Positions 1-8,008 of a DNA stretch of 64,000 nucleotides are shown here, one piece after another. Within the stretch, counting starts at the first letter, position 1. Every line of letters begins with the position of its first letter. Under the pieces are notes generated by a model that was not told the DNA's origin, did no database searches, and was given only the letters and a program-made list of their open reading frames with translations. The stretch is taken from the NCBI GenBank assembly GCA_963695445.1, contig CAVOGV010000038.1, forward strand, positions 186,001 to 250,000, in the 5' to 3' direction. The stretch is from Thiohalocapsa sp963695445. Its GTDB lineage: Bacteria > Pseudomonadota > Gammaproteobacteria > Chromatiales > Chromatiaceae. The translations under genes and the position numbers were made by a program.

Positions 1-4
1 CGCA

Positions 5-1348
5 ATGACACGCGCCGACAATCTGACAACACCCGTTTCGGCAATCACAACGGACCGCACGCTGCTGGACACACAGGGCAACACACAAGTGCTGCGCCTG
101 TATCACGCAATCCAGCGCTTCGGGCTGTTCGATACGTTCTCCTGGTGCAAACCCCAGCAACGTTTCCTCGATACCTACTGCGCTACCCTACCCGACGCGG
201 TCAGCATCAGCTACGCGGCGCAGCCACTCTCTGGACCGCCGCCCGAACCCATCGCCGGCGCCTTGTCCGATGCCGTAGCTGGACAGGCATCCAGCCGGGC
301 AGTCCGCTTTGCGCATGCCCATCATGATGGACCACCAGCGGAGATGCCACCAACGGACGAAAAGCATCGCATTGTGGTCGATTTCAGCGCGCTAACAGAC
401 GCGGTACGCGCCGACAAGGAGACCAGCAAGCACGCCTCCAGCCACCGTGCCGGCGCTGCCTCAGCCCGCCTGTCCGGCCTGTCGCCACTTTGGCGCAGAC
501 CTATGATGCGGTCGATGCTGCGAAGTCTGGAGCGGGCACGGACATCGTCGATGCCAGCGCCACCCGACAGGGGTCCCGACACCGCCGATCGCGATACCCA
601 GCAACAGGATTTTCGTCTGGAGACAGGCATGGAACGGATTCAGCAGCACCTACAAGCCGTGTTCACCAGTGACGACTCAATGAAGCGTCAACTGCTGCGC
701 AACGACGTATTCGCGGGTCGCTCATCGACCATGGGGGACGATGCCAGCAGCACCGGCGGCACCGGCTGGAACCTGCTCCGCGAGAGTGCGCACCATGCGT
801 TGATCCAAACGCGAGAAACCCGCTACACGAAACCGATCACGCTGGGCACGCTCGCGATCTACGGCATCGGCCTCTACGGCTTCTCCCGCCCACGGCTCGG
901 CACGATCAAGCGCATCGTGCGCCTGGAACCGGACTCCCTGTATGTTGAAATCAAGCAGCTGGCCCGCTTCGCCGCCATGGTCAGCATTGCCTTAACTGCG
1001 CGCGCCGACCTGACGGATGGCACCCAAGTCCGCCAGATGCCCTGCCTGCTGGTCTACGACGACGATCTCGAATGGTGCATCATTGCGTCGCCACCTAGCC
1101 CGTTGCCGACAGGCTGTCCGATCCAAATCGGAACCCGTCGACTGCACGTCGACACCCGACTGCGCAAGCTAACGGAAAGCACGCCGCACTTCCTGATGTT
1201 CCAACTCGACGCCCAGTCGCCCCGGCTCGGCACGCCCAGTTATCCCGACACACGCGAGCGAAACAGCCAACTGAGCATGGCCAGTCATCTGTATGCGTTA
1301 TCACAATTGACGGAGGCCGAAGCAAAGAAGCGCCGCGGCGCCTCCTGA
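5..1348 (+). CDS. hypothetical protein, PilZ-like C-terminal region
   Basis: A 447-residue soluble protein with no signal peptide or membrane segment. The first 280 residues are low in recognisable features and rich in Ala, Ser and Arg. Residues about 280-420 are beta-rich and follow the layout of atypical PilZ-type regions: a Gly-rich stretch (ITLGTLAIYG), an IKRIVRLEPDSLYVEI strand pair, then LLVYDDDLEW and a late LTESTPHFLMFQLD strand. The canonical RxxxR...D/NxSxxG c-di-GMP motif is not visible, so binding is not claimed. It converges with rlmB; the start may lie upstream of the window. Codon use matches its neighbours. The function is not identified and the PilZ link is a weak inference. 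Confidence 0.5.
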   Translation: MTRADNLTTPVSAITTDRTLLDTQGNTQVLRLYHAIQRFGLFDTFSWCKPQQRFLDTYCATLPDAVSISYAAQPLSGPPPEPIAGALSDAVAGQASSRAVRFAHAHHDGPPAEMPPTDEKHRIVVDFSALTDAVRADKETSKHASSHRAGAASARLSGLSPLWRRPMMRSMLRSLERARTSSMPAPPDRGPDTADRDTQQQDFRLETGMERIQQHLQAVFTSDDSMKRQLLRNDVFAGRSSTMGDDASSTGGTGWNLLRESAHHALIQTRETRYTKPITLGTLAIYGIGLYGFSRPRLGTIKRIVRLEPDSLYVEIKQLARFAAMVSIALTARADLTDGTQVRQMPCLLVYDDDLEWCIIASPPSPLPTGCPIQIGTRRLHVDTRLRKLTESTPHFLMFQLDAQSPRLGTPSYPDTRERNSQLSMASHLYALSQLTEAEAKKRRGAS

Positions 1349-1456
1349 GCTTGCGTCAACGAAAGTCCGCCGGTCTTCGAACGATGGCCCCAAGAGATGG
1401 CCAGCAGATTGCACGGGCTGACCCCAGCGCGCGATCGCCAATTGCGGACGCGAAGC

Positions 1457-2227
1457 TCAGGCGCGCGTGGCGGCAGACGACACCGCCCCCAAGCGCTGGC
1501 GCAACGCCTCGTAGAGGCAGATGCCTGCCGTGACCGAGACGTTCAGGCTCTCGACGCGACCCAACATCGGCAAGCGCACGAGCAGATCGCAGCGCTCGCG
1601 GGTCAGTCGACGCATGCCCTTGCCCTCGCTGCCGAGCACTAATGCCAGCGAGCCCTGCAGATCGGTCTGATAGAGGGTCGTATCGGCATCGTCGCTGGTG
1701 CCAATCAACCAGAGGCCCTGTTCCTTGAGCCGATCGAGGGTGCGAGCCAGGTTGGTCACCTGCACGAAGGGAACCGACTCCGCTGCCCCGCTGGCGACCT
1801 TGACCGCCACCGGCGTCAGCCCGACGGCATTATCCTTGGGTGCGATCACGGCGTGGACGCCGGCGGCATCCGCGCTGCGCAAACAGGCACCAAGGTTGTG
1901 CGGATCGGTGACGCCGTCGAGGATCAACAAGAACGCTGGGCCGTCGATACCGGCAAGCAGCAGATCGAGGTCCGGTTCGGCCCGTGCCGCCGGCATCCGC
2001 ACCCAAGCCAACGCACCCTGGTGATTGGCGCCCTCCGCGGCGCGGTCGAGTTCATCGCGCTCGAGTTGCCGAACCGAGATACCCGCCTCCCGTGCCAAGG
2101 TCGCGAGTTCCAACAACCTCCGATCACGGCGGCGCCGATCCAGCCAGAGTTCGCGGACGCCCTCGGCACCAAAACGCAGCGCGGTGCGCACGCTATTGAT
2201 GCCTACCACGGGCGACTGGTTCTGCAT
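1457..2227 (-). CDS. rlmB: 23S rRNA (guanosine(2251)-2'-O)-methyltransferase RlmB
   Basis: A SPOUT-family RNA methyltransferase of 256 residues, the usual RlmB length, which 2'-O-methylates G2251 in the P loop of 23S rRNA using SAM. The N-terminal substrate-binding domain begins with GINSVRTAL. The trefoil-knot domain has the three diagnostic motifs: DGVTDPHNLGACLRSADAAG (about 130-150), LGSEGKGM (about 205) and SLNVSVTAGICLYEALRQR (about 228-246). It lies 36 bp downstream of rnr on the same strand, the widespread rnr-rlmB operon, so co-transcription is likely. The ATG start gives the normal N-terminus. No frameshift. Confidence 0.95.
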   Translation of the reverse strand: MQNQSPVVGINSVRTALRFGAEGVRELWLDRRRRDRRLLELATLAREAGISVRQLERDELDRAAEGANHQGALAWVRMPAARAEPDLDLLLAGIDGPAFLLILDGVTDPHNLGACLRSADAAGVHAVIAPKDNAVGLTPVAVKVASGAAESVPFVQVTNLARTLDRLKEQGLWLIGTSDDADTTLYQTDLQGSLALVLGSEGKGMRRLTRERCDLLVRLPMLGRVESLNVSVTAGICLYEALRQRLGAVSSAATRA

Positions 2228-2263
2228 GGCTTGACCTAAGCCCCCTCCCTGACGCTTTCGGCT

Positions 2264-4540
2264 TCAGCTTCCGCTCTGTTCCGCCGGCTTACGCCTGCGC
2301 CGCGGGCGCGAGCGCTTCTTAGCCGGACCTCGGGCTGGCGCTTGCTTCTGCTTCTGCTCCGCCAGCACGAAATCGATCTTGCGCTCGTCCAGATTCACGG
2401 CCGCGACCTTGACCCGCAGCCGGTCACCAAGACGATAGATCTGGCCAGTCCGTTCGCCCGTCAGGCGATGCCCCACCGGGTCGAAATGGTAGTAGTCATT
2501 GTCCAGCGCGGTGATGTGCACAAGACCGTCGACGTAGATGTCGTCCAGCTCAACGAACAGACCGAAGCCCTGCACGCTGGTGATGGTGCCGTCGATCTCG
2601 ACGCCGAGCTTGTCGCGCATGTACTCGCACTTGAGCCAGCCCTCGGCGTCGCGGGTCGCCTCATCGGCCCGGCGCTCGGTACCAGAACAGATCTCGCCGA
2701 TCTGCTGCAGGTCGGCCTTGGAGTATTCCAAGTCCGCCGCGGTGCCACCGGCCAGGATGTGCTTGATGATGCGATGGACGATCAGGTCCGGGTAACGGCG
2801 AATCGGCGACGTGAAGTGGGTGTAGGCGTCGTATGCCAGCCCAAAGTGCCCGGCATTATCCGAGCTGTACATGGCCTGCTGCATCGAGCGCAGCAGCACG
2901 GTCTGGATCAGGTGCGCGTCCGGCCGCGCCTTCACCGATCGCAACAGCGTCGCATAGTCGCCCGCGGTGGGTTTGCTGCCGCCGGGCAAGTTCAGGCCCA
3001 GCTCCGCCAGAAACTCGCGTAGGTCGGAGAGCTTCTCTTCCTTGGGCGTCTGATGGATGCGGAACAGGGCTGGCATCTTCTTGCGCTCGAACAAGCGCGC
3101 GGCCGCCACGTTGGCCGCCAGCATGCACTCCTCAATGATGCGATGGGCGTCGTTGCGCTGGACCGGTACGATATTCTCGATGCGCTTGGCCTCGTTGAAG
3201 ACGAATTTGGTCTCGACGGTGTCGAAATCGATCGCGCCCCGCACCGAGCGTGCCTCATGCAGCGCCTCGAACAGGCCGTAGAGTTCATGCAGCTGCGGCA
3301 AGATGTCGGCAAAGCGCTCGCTGAGCTCACCGTCGTCATCCGCCAACATCGCGGCGACCTGGTCGTAGGTCAGGCGCGCATGGGAGCGCATCACACCTTC
3401 GAAGAAGCGCGAACGGGTCACTTTGCCCTCGCGGTTCACGTACAGCTCGCAGGTCATGCAGAGCCGGTCGACGTGCGGATTAATCGAGCACAGCCCGTTG
3501 GAAAGCACCTCCGGCAGCATCGGAATGACCTGGTCCGGGAAGTAAACCGAGTTGCCGCGGTTCAGCGCCTCCTTATCGAGCGCGCTGTCCGGCGTCACGT
3601 AGGCGGACACATCGGCGATGCAGACCAATAGCTTCCAGCCCTTCGGCTTGCGCTCGCAGTAGACCGCGTCGTCGAAATCGCGGGCATCGGCGCCGTCGAT
3701 CGTCACCAGCGGGATGTCGCGCAGGTCGGTGCGGCCAGTCTTAGCCTCCTCCGGCACCTCTTCCGTGAAACCCACGATCTGCTGCTCGACCGCCTCCGGC
3801 CACGCCACCGGCAGATCATGGGCGCGCAGTGCGATCGCGATCTCCATACCGGGACCCATGTGATCGCCAAGCACCTCGACGATGCGCCCGATGGGCTGGG
3901 TGCGCTTGGTGGGTTGATCAGTGATCTCGGCGACCACGATCTGCCCCTGCTCCGCATCCATGAGCCGGTCGCTCGGGATGATCACGTCGTGAGTCAGACG
4001 CTTGTTGTCCGGCACCACGAAGCCGACACCACTCTCCGAGTAGAGTCGGCCGACCACGCTGTGGGTGCTGCGCTCCAACACCTCAACCACCGAACCCTCG
4101 AGCCGCCCACGCCGATCGCGGCCGGTGACGCGCGCGACGATGCGGTCACCATGGAACAGGCCGCGCATTTCTTTCGGGTACAGATACAGATCGTCACCGC
4201 CGTCGTCGGGCTTGACGAACCCGAAGCCGTCGGCGTGGCCGATCACCCGCCCGGCGATCAGATCGCGCTTATTGACCAGACAGAAGGCATCGCGGCGATT
4301 GCGCACCAGTTGGCCATCACGAACCATAGCACCGAGGCGACGCTCCAGCGCCGTCAGGTCATCACCGGTGGATAGGTCAAGGACCTTGGCAACCTCGGCG
4401 AACTCCATCGGCGCCCCGTGCTCGGTCAGGGTCTCGAGGATGAACTCCCGACTCGGGATGGGGTTGTCGTACTTCTTGGCTTCGCGCTGTTGGTGAGGAT
4501 CTAAGTCCCGTGCGCTCTGGGCTTTCTTTCGTCGTGCCAC
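2264..4540 (-). CDS. rnr: ribonuclease R
   Basis: A processive 3'-to-5' exoribonuclease of the RNase II/RNB family that degrades structured RNA in the cytoplasm. The 758 residues show an N-terminal winged-helix region (about 20-90), two cold-shock OB domains, and the RNB catalytic core with the metal-binding segment IDGADARDFDDAVYCE (about 280). An S1 domain follows near 645-725 (VQGFGLFVELDDIYVDGL), then the Lys/Arg-rich tail typical of RNase R rather than RNase II. The start is a GTG at 4540, giving MARRKKAQS; no strong Shine-Dalgarno is visible. It is first gene of the rnr-rlmB operon and is transcribed away from tRNA-Leu. Confidence 0.96.
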   Translation of the reverse strand: MARRKKAQSARDLDPHQQREAKKYDNPIPSREFILETLTEHGAPMEFAEVAKVLDLSTGDDLTALERRLGAMVRDGQLVRNRRDAFCLVNKRDLIAGRVIGHADGFGFVKPDDGGDDLYLYPKEMRGLFHGDRIVARVTGRDRRGRLEGSVVEVLERSTHSVVGRLYSESGVGFVVPDNKRLTHDVIIPSDRLMDAEQGQIVVAEITDQPTKRTQPIGRIVEVLGDHMGPGMEIAIALRAHDLPVAWPEAVEQQIVGFTEEVPEEAKTGRTDLRDIPLVTIDGADARDFDDAVYCERKPKGWKLLVCIADVSAYVTPDSALDKEALNRGNSVYFPDQVIPMLPEVLSNGLCSINPHVDRLCMTCELYVNREGKVTRSRFFEGVMRSHARLTYDQVAAMLADDDGELSERFADILPQLHELYGLFEALHEARSVRGAIDFDTVETKFVFNEAKRIENIVPVQRNDAHRIIEECMLAANVAAARLFERKKMPALFRIHQTPKEEKLSDLREFLAELGLNLPGGSKPTAGDYATLLRSVKARPDAHLIQTVLLRSMQQAMYSSDNAGHFGLAYDAYTHFTSPIRRYPDLIVHRIIKHILAGGTAADLEYSKADLQQIGEICSGTERRADEATRDAEGWLKCEYMRDKLGVEIDGTITSVQGFGLFVELDDIYVDGLVHITALDNDYYHFDPVGHRLTGERTGQIYRLGDRLRVKVAAVNLDERKIDFVLAEQKQKQAPARGPAKKRSRPRRRRKPAEQSGS

Positions 4541-4582
4541 GATAACTTTCTGCTTCTCTGCCGAAAGCCCATTAGTCTACCG

Positions 4583-4611
4583 TTGACAAGGGGCGCTTGT
4601 CTCATTAAGAT
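4583..4611 (+). promoter_or_regulatory. sigma70 promoter of tRNA-Leu
   Basis: A perfect -35 box TTGACA (4583-4588) is separated by 17 bp from a -10 box TAAGAT (4606-4611, 4 of 6 matches). A GC-rich discriminator (TCGCCGTC) follows, as expected for a stable-RNA promoter under stringent control. It ends about 39 bp before the tRNA-Leu 5' end. It lies in the divergent gap with rnr. Confidence 0.75.
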
Positions 4612-4649
4612 TCGCCGTCTTCGCAGCCAGGCTTCGAAGACCCCCATCT

Positions 4650-4736
4650 GCCGAGGTGGCGGAATTGGTAGACGCGCATGGTTCAGGTCCATGTGGGAGA
4701 AATCCCGTGGAGGTTCAAGTCCTCTTCTCGGCACCA
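4650..4736 (+). tRNA. tRNA-Leu (anticodon CAG)
   Basis: An 87-nt class II tRNA with CCA encoded. The acceptor stem GCCGAGG pairs with the 3' CTCGGC region. The anticodon stem CATGG/CCATG encloses loop TTCAGGT, giving anticodon CAG, which reads the CUG codon. A long variable arm (about 4697-4710) is typical for tRNA-Leu, and the T arm is GGTTCAAGTCC. A sigma70 promoter lies upstream and an intrinsic terminator downstream, so it is probably a single-gene transcript. Confidence 0.97.
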
Positions 4737-4804
4737 CATCTCGGCGGCCTGCCAGGCACGTGAGGCCTCACCGCTTCGATCTTAGCAAGGCAGTCACGAA
4801 AAAG

Positions 4805-4830
4805 GGCGCAACCCCGGTTGCGCCTTTTTT
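4805..4830 (+). terminator. intrinsic terminator of tRNA-Leu
   Basis: GGCGCAACC (4805-4813) pairs with GGTTGCGCC (4816-4824) to form a strong GC-rich hairpin, followed by six T residues. It lies about 70 bp past the tRNA 3' end. A-residues before the stem make it potentially bidirectional. Confidence 0.9.
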
Positions 4831-4954
4831 CGTGCTTGTTAGGGCACTGCATGCCGAGCCAGTCTTGGTCACTTGGCGACGTAAAAGATTGCGGCACCGA
4901 TGCGCCCGCAGCACGCGGCAGCGCCTCACCGACTCTCCGGGTCTGCGCTGCCGC

Positions 4955-5893
4955 TTAGGGTTCGCCGCGCACTGCGCCATCGCCCGCCTCGCCAGGCCGC
5001 CGCGACCAGAACGCGGCCAGCGTCGACCCGGACAGGTTGTGCCAGATCGAGAACAGCGCCCCCGGCAGCGCGGCCGCGGCCGAAAAGTACTTCACCGCCA
5101 GCGCCACCGCCAGCCCCGAATTCTGCATACCGACCTCGATGGCCAGCGTCCGCGCGATGCGCGGATCGCCCGTGAAACGCAGGCCGAACCAATAGCCGGC
5201 AGCAAGACCGACGGTGTTGTGCAGCACCACCGCCAGAGCGACCAGCACCCCCATCTGCGCAAGGTTATCGCGGTTTAGCGCAACGACGATGGCGATGATG
5301 AAGACGATGGCCGCCACCGACAACAGGGGGAAGAACTGCTTCACCGGTTTCAAACGGCGCCCGACCAGCGAGTTGACGGCCACGCCCAGAACGACCGGCA
5401 GCAGCACGATCTTGAAAATCGAGACCAGCATGTCAAACACCGGCACGGGCACTTGTTGCCCGACGTAGAGCCAGGTCAGCAGCGGCGTCGCGACGACAGC
5501 GAGCAGGGTCGATGCAGTGGTGAGCGTGATCGACAGGGCCAGCTCGCCGCGGGCTAGATAACAGACCACGTTCGAGGCCGTGCCGCCGGGGCTGGCCCCC
5601 ACCAACACCAGCCCCGCCGTCAGCGCGGGCGACAACCCCAAGGCCAGCGCGATGGCCCAGGCAGCGAAGGGCATCACCAGGTATTGCAGGGCGATACCCA
5701 GCGCGATCCGCCGCGGTCGACGCAATACCGCGGCAAAGCTCTGCCAGGTCAGGGTCATACCCATGCCGAACATCACCAACCCGAGCAAGGGCACGATTGC
5801 GGGCTTGGCGGCGCCGAACCAGTCCGGCCGCCAAAACGCCATAACGGAGCACACTAGCGCCCAAAGCGGGAACAGCCGGGTAATCTGTTGCAT
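4955..5893 (-). CDS. bile acid:sodium symporter family (BASS), PanS-like transporter
   Basis: An inner-membrane secondary transporter of 312 residues with about ten hydrophobic segments. Family signatures are GLVMFGMGMTL (about 40), the pore-side SPGGTASNV segment (about 103) and EVGMQNSGLAVALA (about 265), which in BASS proteins forms the broken-helix Na+ site. Relatives include PanS, which moves ketopantoate/pantoate, and bile-acid transporters; the substrate here cannot be read from sequence. The reading frame is open upstream to 6073, but that part is Arg/Cys-rich and not membrane-like, so the ATG at 5893 (MQQITRLFPLW) is chosen. It diverges from the lipoprotein gene at 6131. Confidence 0.85.
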   Translation of the reverse strand: MQQITRLFPLWALVCSVMAFWRPDWFGAAKPAIVPLLGLVMFGMGMTLTWQSFAAVLRRPRRIALGIALQYLVMPFAAWAIALALGLSPALTAGLVLVGASPGGTASNVVCYLARGELALSITLTTASTLLAVVATPLLTWLYVGQQVPVPVFDMLVSIFKIVLLPVVLGVAVNSLVGRRLKPVKQFFPLLSVAAIVFIIAIVVALNRDNLAQMGVLVALAVVLHNTVGLAAGYWFGLRFTGDPRIARTLAIEVGMQNSGLAVALAVKYFSAAAALPGALFSIWHNLSGSTLAAFWSRRPGEAGDGAVRGEP

Positions 5894-6130
5894 GATCGGG
5901 GTCCACAAGAGAAATCGATCGAAGCCAGTCGCGCCGGCGCCGCAACACCACGATAAACGGCTACAATGCGGCGCGTACGCCCTATACAGCGGCGCCGCGA
6001 AGAAACCCAGCGGCACCTTATCGCAACCGGGCGCTGGCCGGCGGCCCGGCAACCAGCCCCACGAGCACACCAATCGTGCGGCGCGGCGGCAACGCCGTCG
6101 CGACCACCATCAGCGACCAGAGGACTTTCG

Positions 6131-6718
6131 ATGTTCGATCCCAGCCCCGCCCTTCGTCATGCCACCGCGGCAGGCTGCATTGCCGGCACCCTATTGCTCG
6201 CCGGCGGCTGCGCCTCAGACAGCGGCGGCAAACCGTTCGCGGGAATGAAGAACCCGCTGGCAAACGGCATCCAAAATCCGTTCAAAGGTCCAAGCGAGGC
6301 CGGCTTCTTTGCGCTGGTGCACAAGAATTGCGCCTCCTACTCCATCGGCGGACAGGGCCTGGGCACGATCAAAGCGACCGACAGCGGCATCGGAGCACTC
6401 ACCGCCAAACTCTACCGCGGCGATGTCTCCAACGACGAATACATCAACCTGCTGCTGCAAGATTACCCGGCCGAAGACGCCAACGTGCCCGCCACCGGCT
6501 GCGTGATCAACCAACTCGACACCTGCCTCAGCACCAACTGCCAGTTGACGCCGAGCCAATCGCCGGAGCTAGAACAGGCCGCGGCCGCAGTGGCCGCCGA
6601 TCAACAGCAGGCTGCCGAGCAAGTTCCCATGGCCGAACGCGACTCGGTTGACAAGATGATCGACCAGGCGGACGAGGCAGCCACGGGCGCCACCGGGGAC
6701 GTGTCGTCAGAGCCCTGA
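6131..6718 (+). CDS. putative outer-membrane or periplasmic lipoprotein
   Basis: A 195-residue protein with a type II signal peptide: a hydrophobic stretch to LLLAGGC, with the lipidated Cys at residue 27, followed by ASDSGG. After the lipobox it has four further cysteines in the segment from residue about 60 to 140 (NCASY, GCVINQLDTCLSTNCQ), suggesting periplasmic disulfides. The C-terminal 60 residues are rich in Ala, Gln and Glu. The ATG at 6131 follows a good GAGG ribosome site at 6120-6123. The stop codon TGA (6716-6718) lies inside a 13-bp motif repeated in inverse at 6899-6911. The family is not recognised. Confidence 0.7.
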   Translation: MFDPSPALRHATAAGCIAGTLLLAGGCASDSGGKPFAGMKNPLANGIQNPFKGPSEAGFFALVHKNCASYSIGGQGLGTIKATDSGIGALTAKLYRGDVSNDEYINLLLQDYPAEDANVPATGCVINQLDTCLSTNCQLTPSQSPELEQAAAAVAADQQQAAEQVPMAERDSVDKMIDQADEAATGATGDVSSEP

Positions 6719-6898
6719 GGCATCGCCGTCACGCTAAGACGTTCCCCGTCGCCCCGATGGCAGCGACCCTTTCGTCGGGGACGGCAGGGCGTTGATGGGA
6801 CGATGTCATTTGTTCCATCAGGACCGCCACTCCGACACAGCAGGCGGGCGGCAAGGCCCGTCGGATGGGATAAGGAATCGACACAAAGCGTCTTGGGG

Positions 6899-7104
6899 GG
6901 CGATGCCTCAGACCGCCAAGCGTCCGGCGCCCTGCTGCTACGACCGCGCATCGCCCTGAGTCGGCCAAGCGCCAAGGGCCGCGGACAGCACAATTCTTCA
7001 ATGTTGGCCCCTGGCCCTCGGCGCTCGGCTCTTCGACAGGCAAGCTCGTTGTCGCCAAAACATCGGACTCATCTGCAATCATCTGGCTCTCACAAGCAAT
7101 CTAG
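6899..7104 (+). repeat. dispersed intergenic element, copy A (heptad-periodic)
   Basis: The gap between the lipoprotein and the EamA gene is filled by an element found at several loci here. Its head is GGCGATGCCTCAGACCG (6899-6915). The middle has 7-bp-periodic GC-rich units (GGCCAAG CGCCAAG near 6963; GGCCCTC GGCGCTC near 7013). The tail is CATCTGCAATCATCTGGC...AAGCAATCTAG ending at 7104. The final CTAG supplies the TAG stop of the EamA gene on the minus strand. The 6719-6898 part has no gene that I can see. Confidence 0.7.
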
Positions 7105-8003
7105 GACTGAGTCAAGATCGCCAATCCCAGCAGCATGACGGCGCTGCCGGCCAGCCGCGCGGCGAGGTGTCCTTCGCCGTAGTACCAGTGTCCGAGCAGG
7201 ACGGAGAAGATACCGGCGGTGCGTTTGACCGCCATGGCGTAGGAGGCCAGCGTCAGGCTCAGGGCGATCTGATCCGCGATACGCATCAGTGCGAACAGCA
7301 CGCCGAGCAGCAGCAGCGGGCGCAACTCCCGACGCAGGTCCGGCGGAAACGCCTCGCGGTAGAAGCGGTGGTCTTGCAGACTGAACAGCGTGAACAGCAC
7401 CACCGGGTTGACGATGGCGACAATGACGGAGAACGACAACGGATCGGTCATCTGCACACCGACGCGCCCGAGCGTGGAAGCGGCGGCAAAGCAGAACGCG
7501 GCGATCAGCGTAAAGACGCTGCCCGGCGCCGTGAATAGCCGTCGTAGCGGGGCCAACAGGTCGGCCTGTTCGCGCTCGACGCTGAGCACATACGCGCCCG
7601 CTACCAGCAACAGCAAGCCGAACAAGCCGAAGCCGCCGGGTAGGTCGCCGATGACCAGCCACTCGATGACGACAACGAAGCCGGGCGTCAGCGTCATCAC
7701 CGGCCCCACCAGCGAGACATCGCTGCGATGAATGGCCGTGTTCAACGCCCAACCACCCACACCCGAGAGACCGCCGCCGAGCAGCACCACGGTCAGGAAG
7801 ACAGGCTCATGCAGCGGGAAATCGTGGTGCCAGAGGATCAGCGGCAGCGTCACCACCAGACTGGCCAGGTTCACATACAGCGTCAGCGCGCGGACCGAAA
7901 AGCTCAGGCTCAGATGCTTGGTCACCGCTAGTCTGGAGGCGTGAAAGAACGCCGACAGCAGCGAGAAGACGATCCAAAACGGCGCGAAGGCGGCAAAATC
8001 CAC
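7101..8003 (-). CDS. EamA/DMT family transporter
   Basis: A 300-residue inner-membrane protein with ten predicted transmembrane helices in two repeats of five, as in the drug/metabolite transporter (EamA) superfamily. Examples of the inverted-repeat signature are LSGVGGWALNTAIHRSDVSL (about 78-97) in the first half and ALMRIADQIALSLTLASYAM (about 236) in the second. The substrate is unknown. It lies 5 bp downstream of the HIT-motif protein gene and could be the last gene of the MCE operon. Its stop codon lies in the tail of repeat copy A. Confidence 0.85.
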   Translation of the reverse strand: MDFAAFAPFWIVFSLLSAFFHASRLAVTKHLSLSFSVRALTLYVNLASLVVTLPLILWHHDFPLHEPVFLTVVLLGGGLSGVGGWALNTAIHRSDVSLVGPVMTLTPGFVVVIEWLVIGDLPGGFGLFGLLLLVAGAYVLSVEREQADLLAPLRRLFTAPGSVFTLIAAFCFAAASTLGRVGVQMTDPLSFSVIVAIVNPVVLFTLFSLQDHRFYREAFPPDLRRELRPLLLLGVLFALMRIADQIALSLTLASYAMAVKRTAGIFSVLLGHWYYGEGHLAARLAGSAVMLLGLAILTQS

Positions 8004-8008
8004 GGGCG

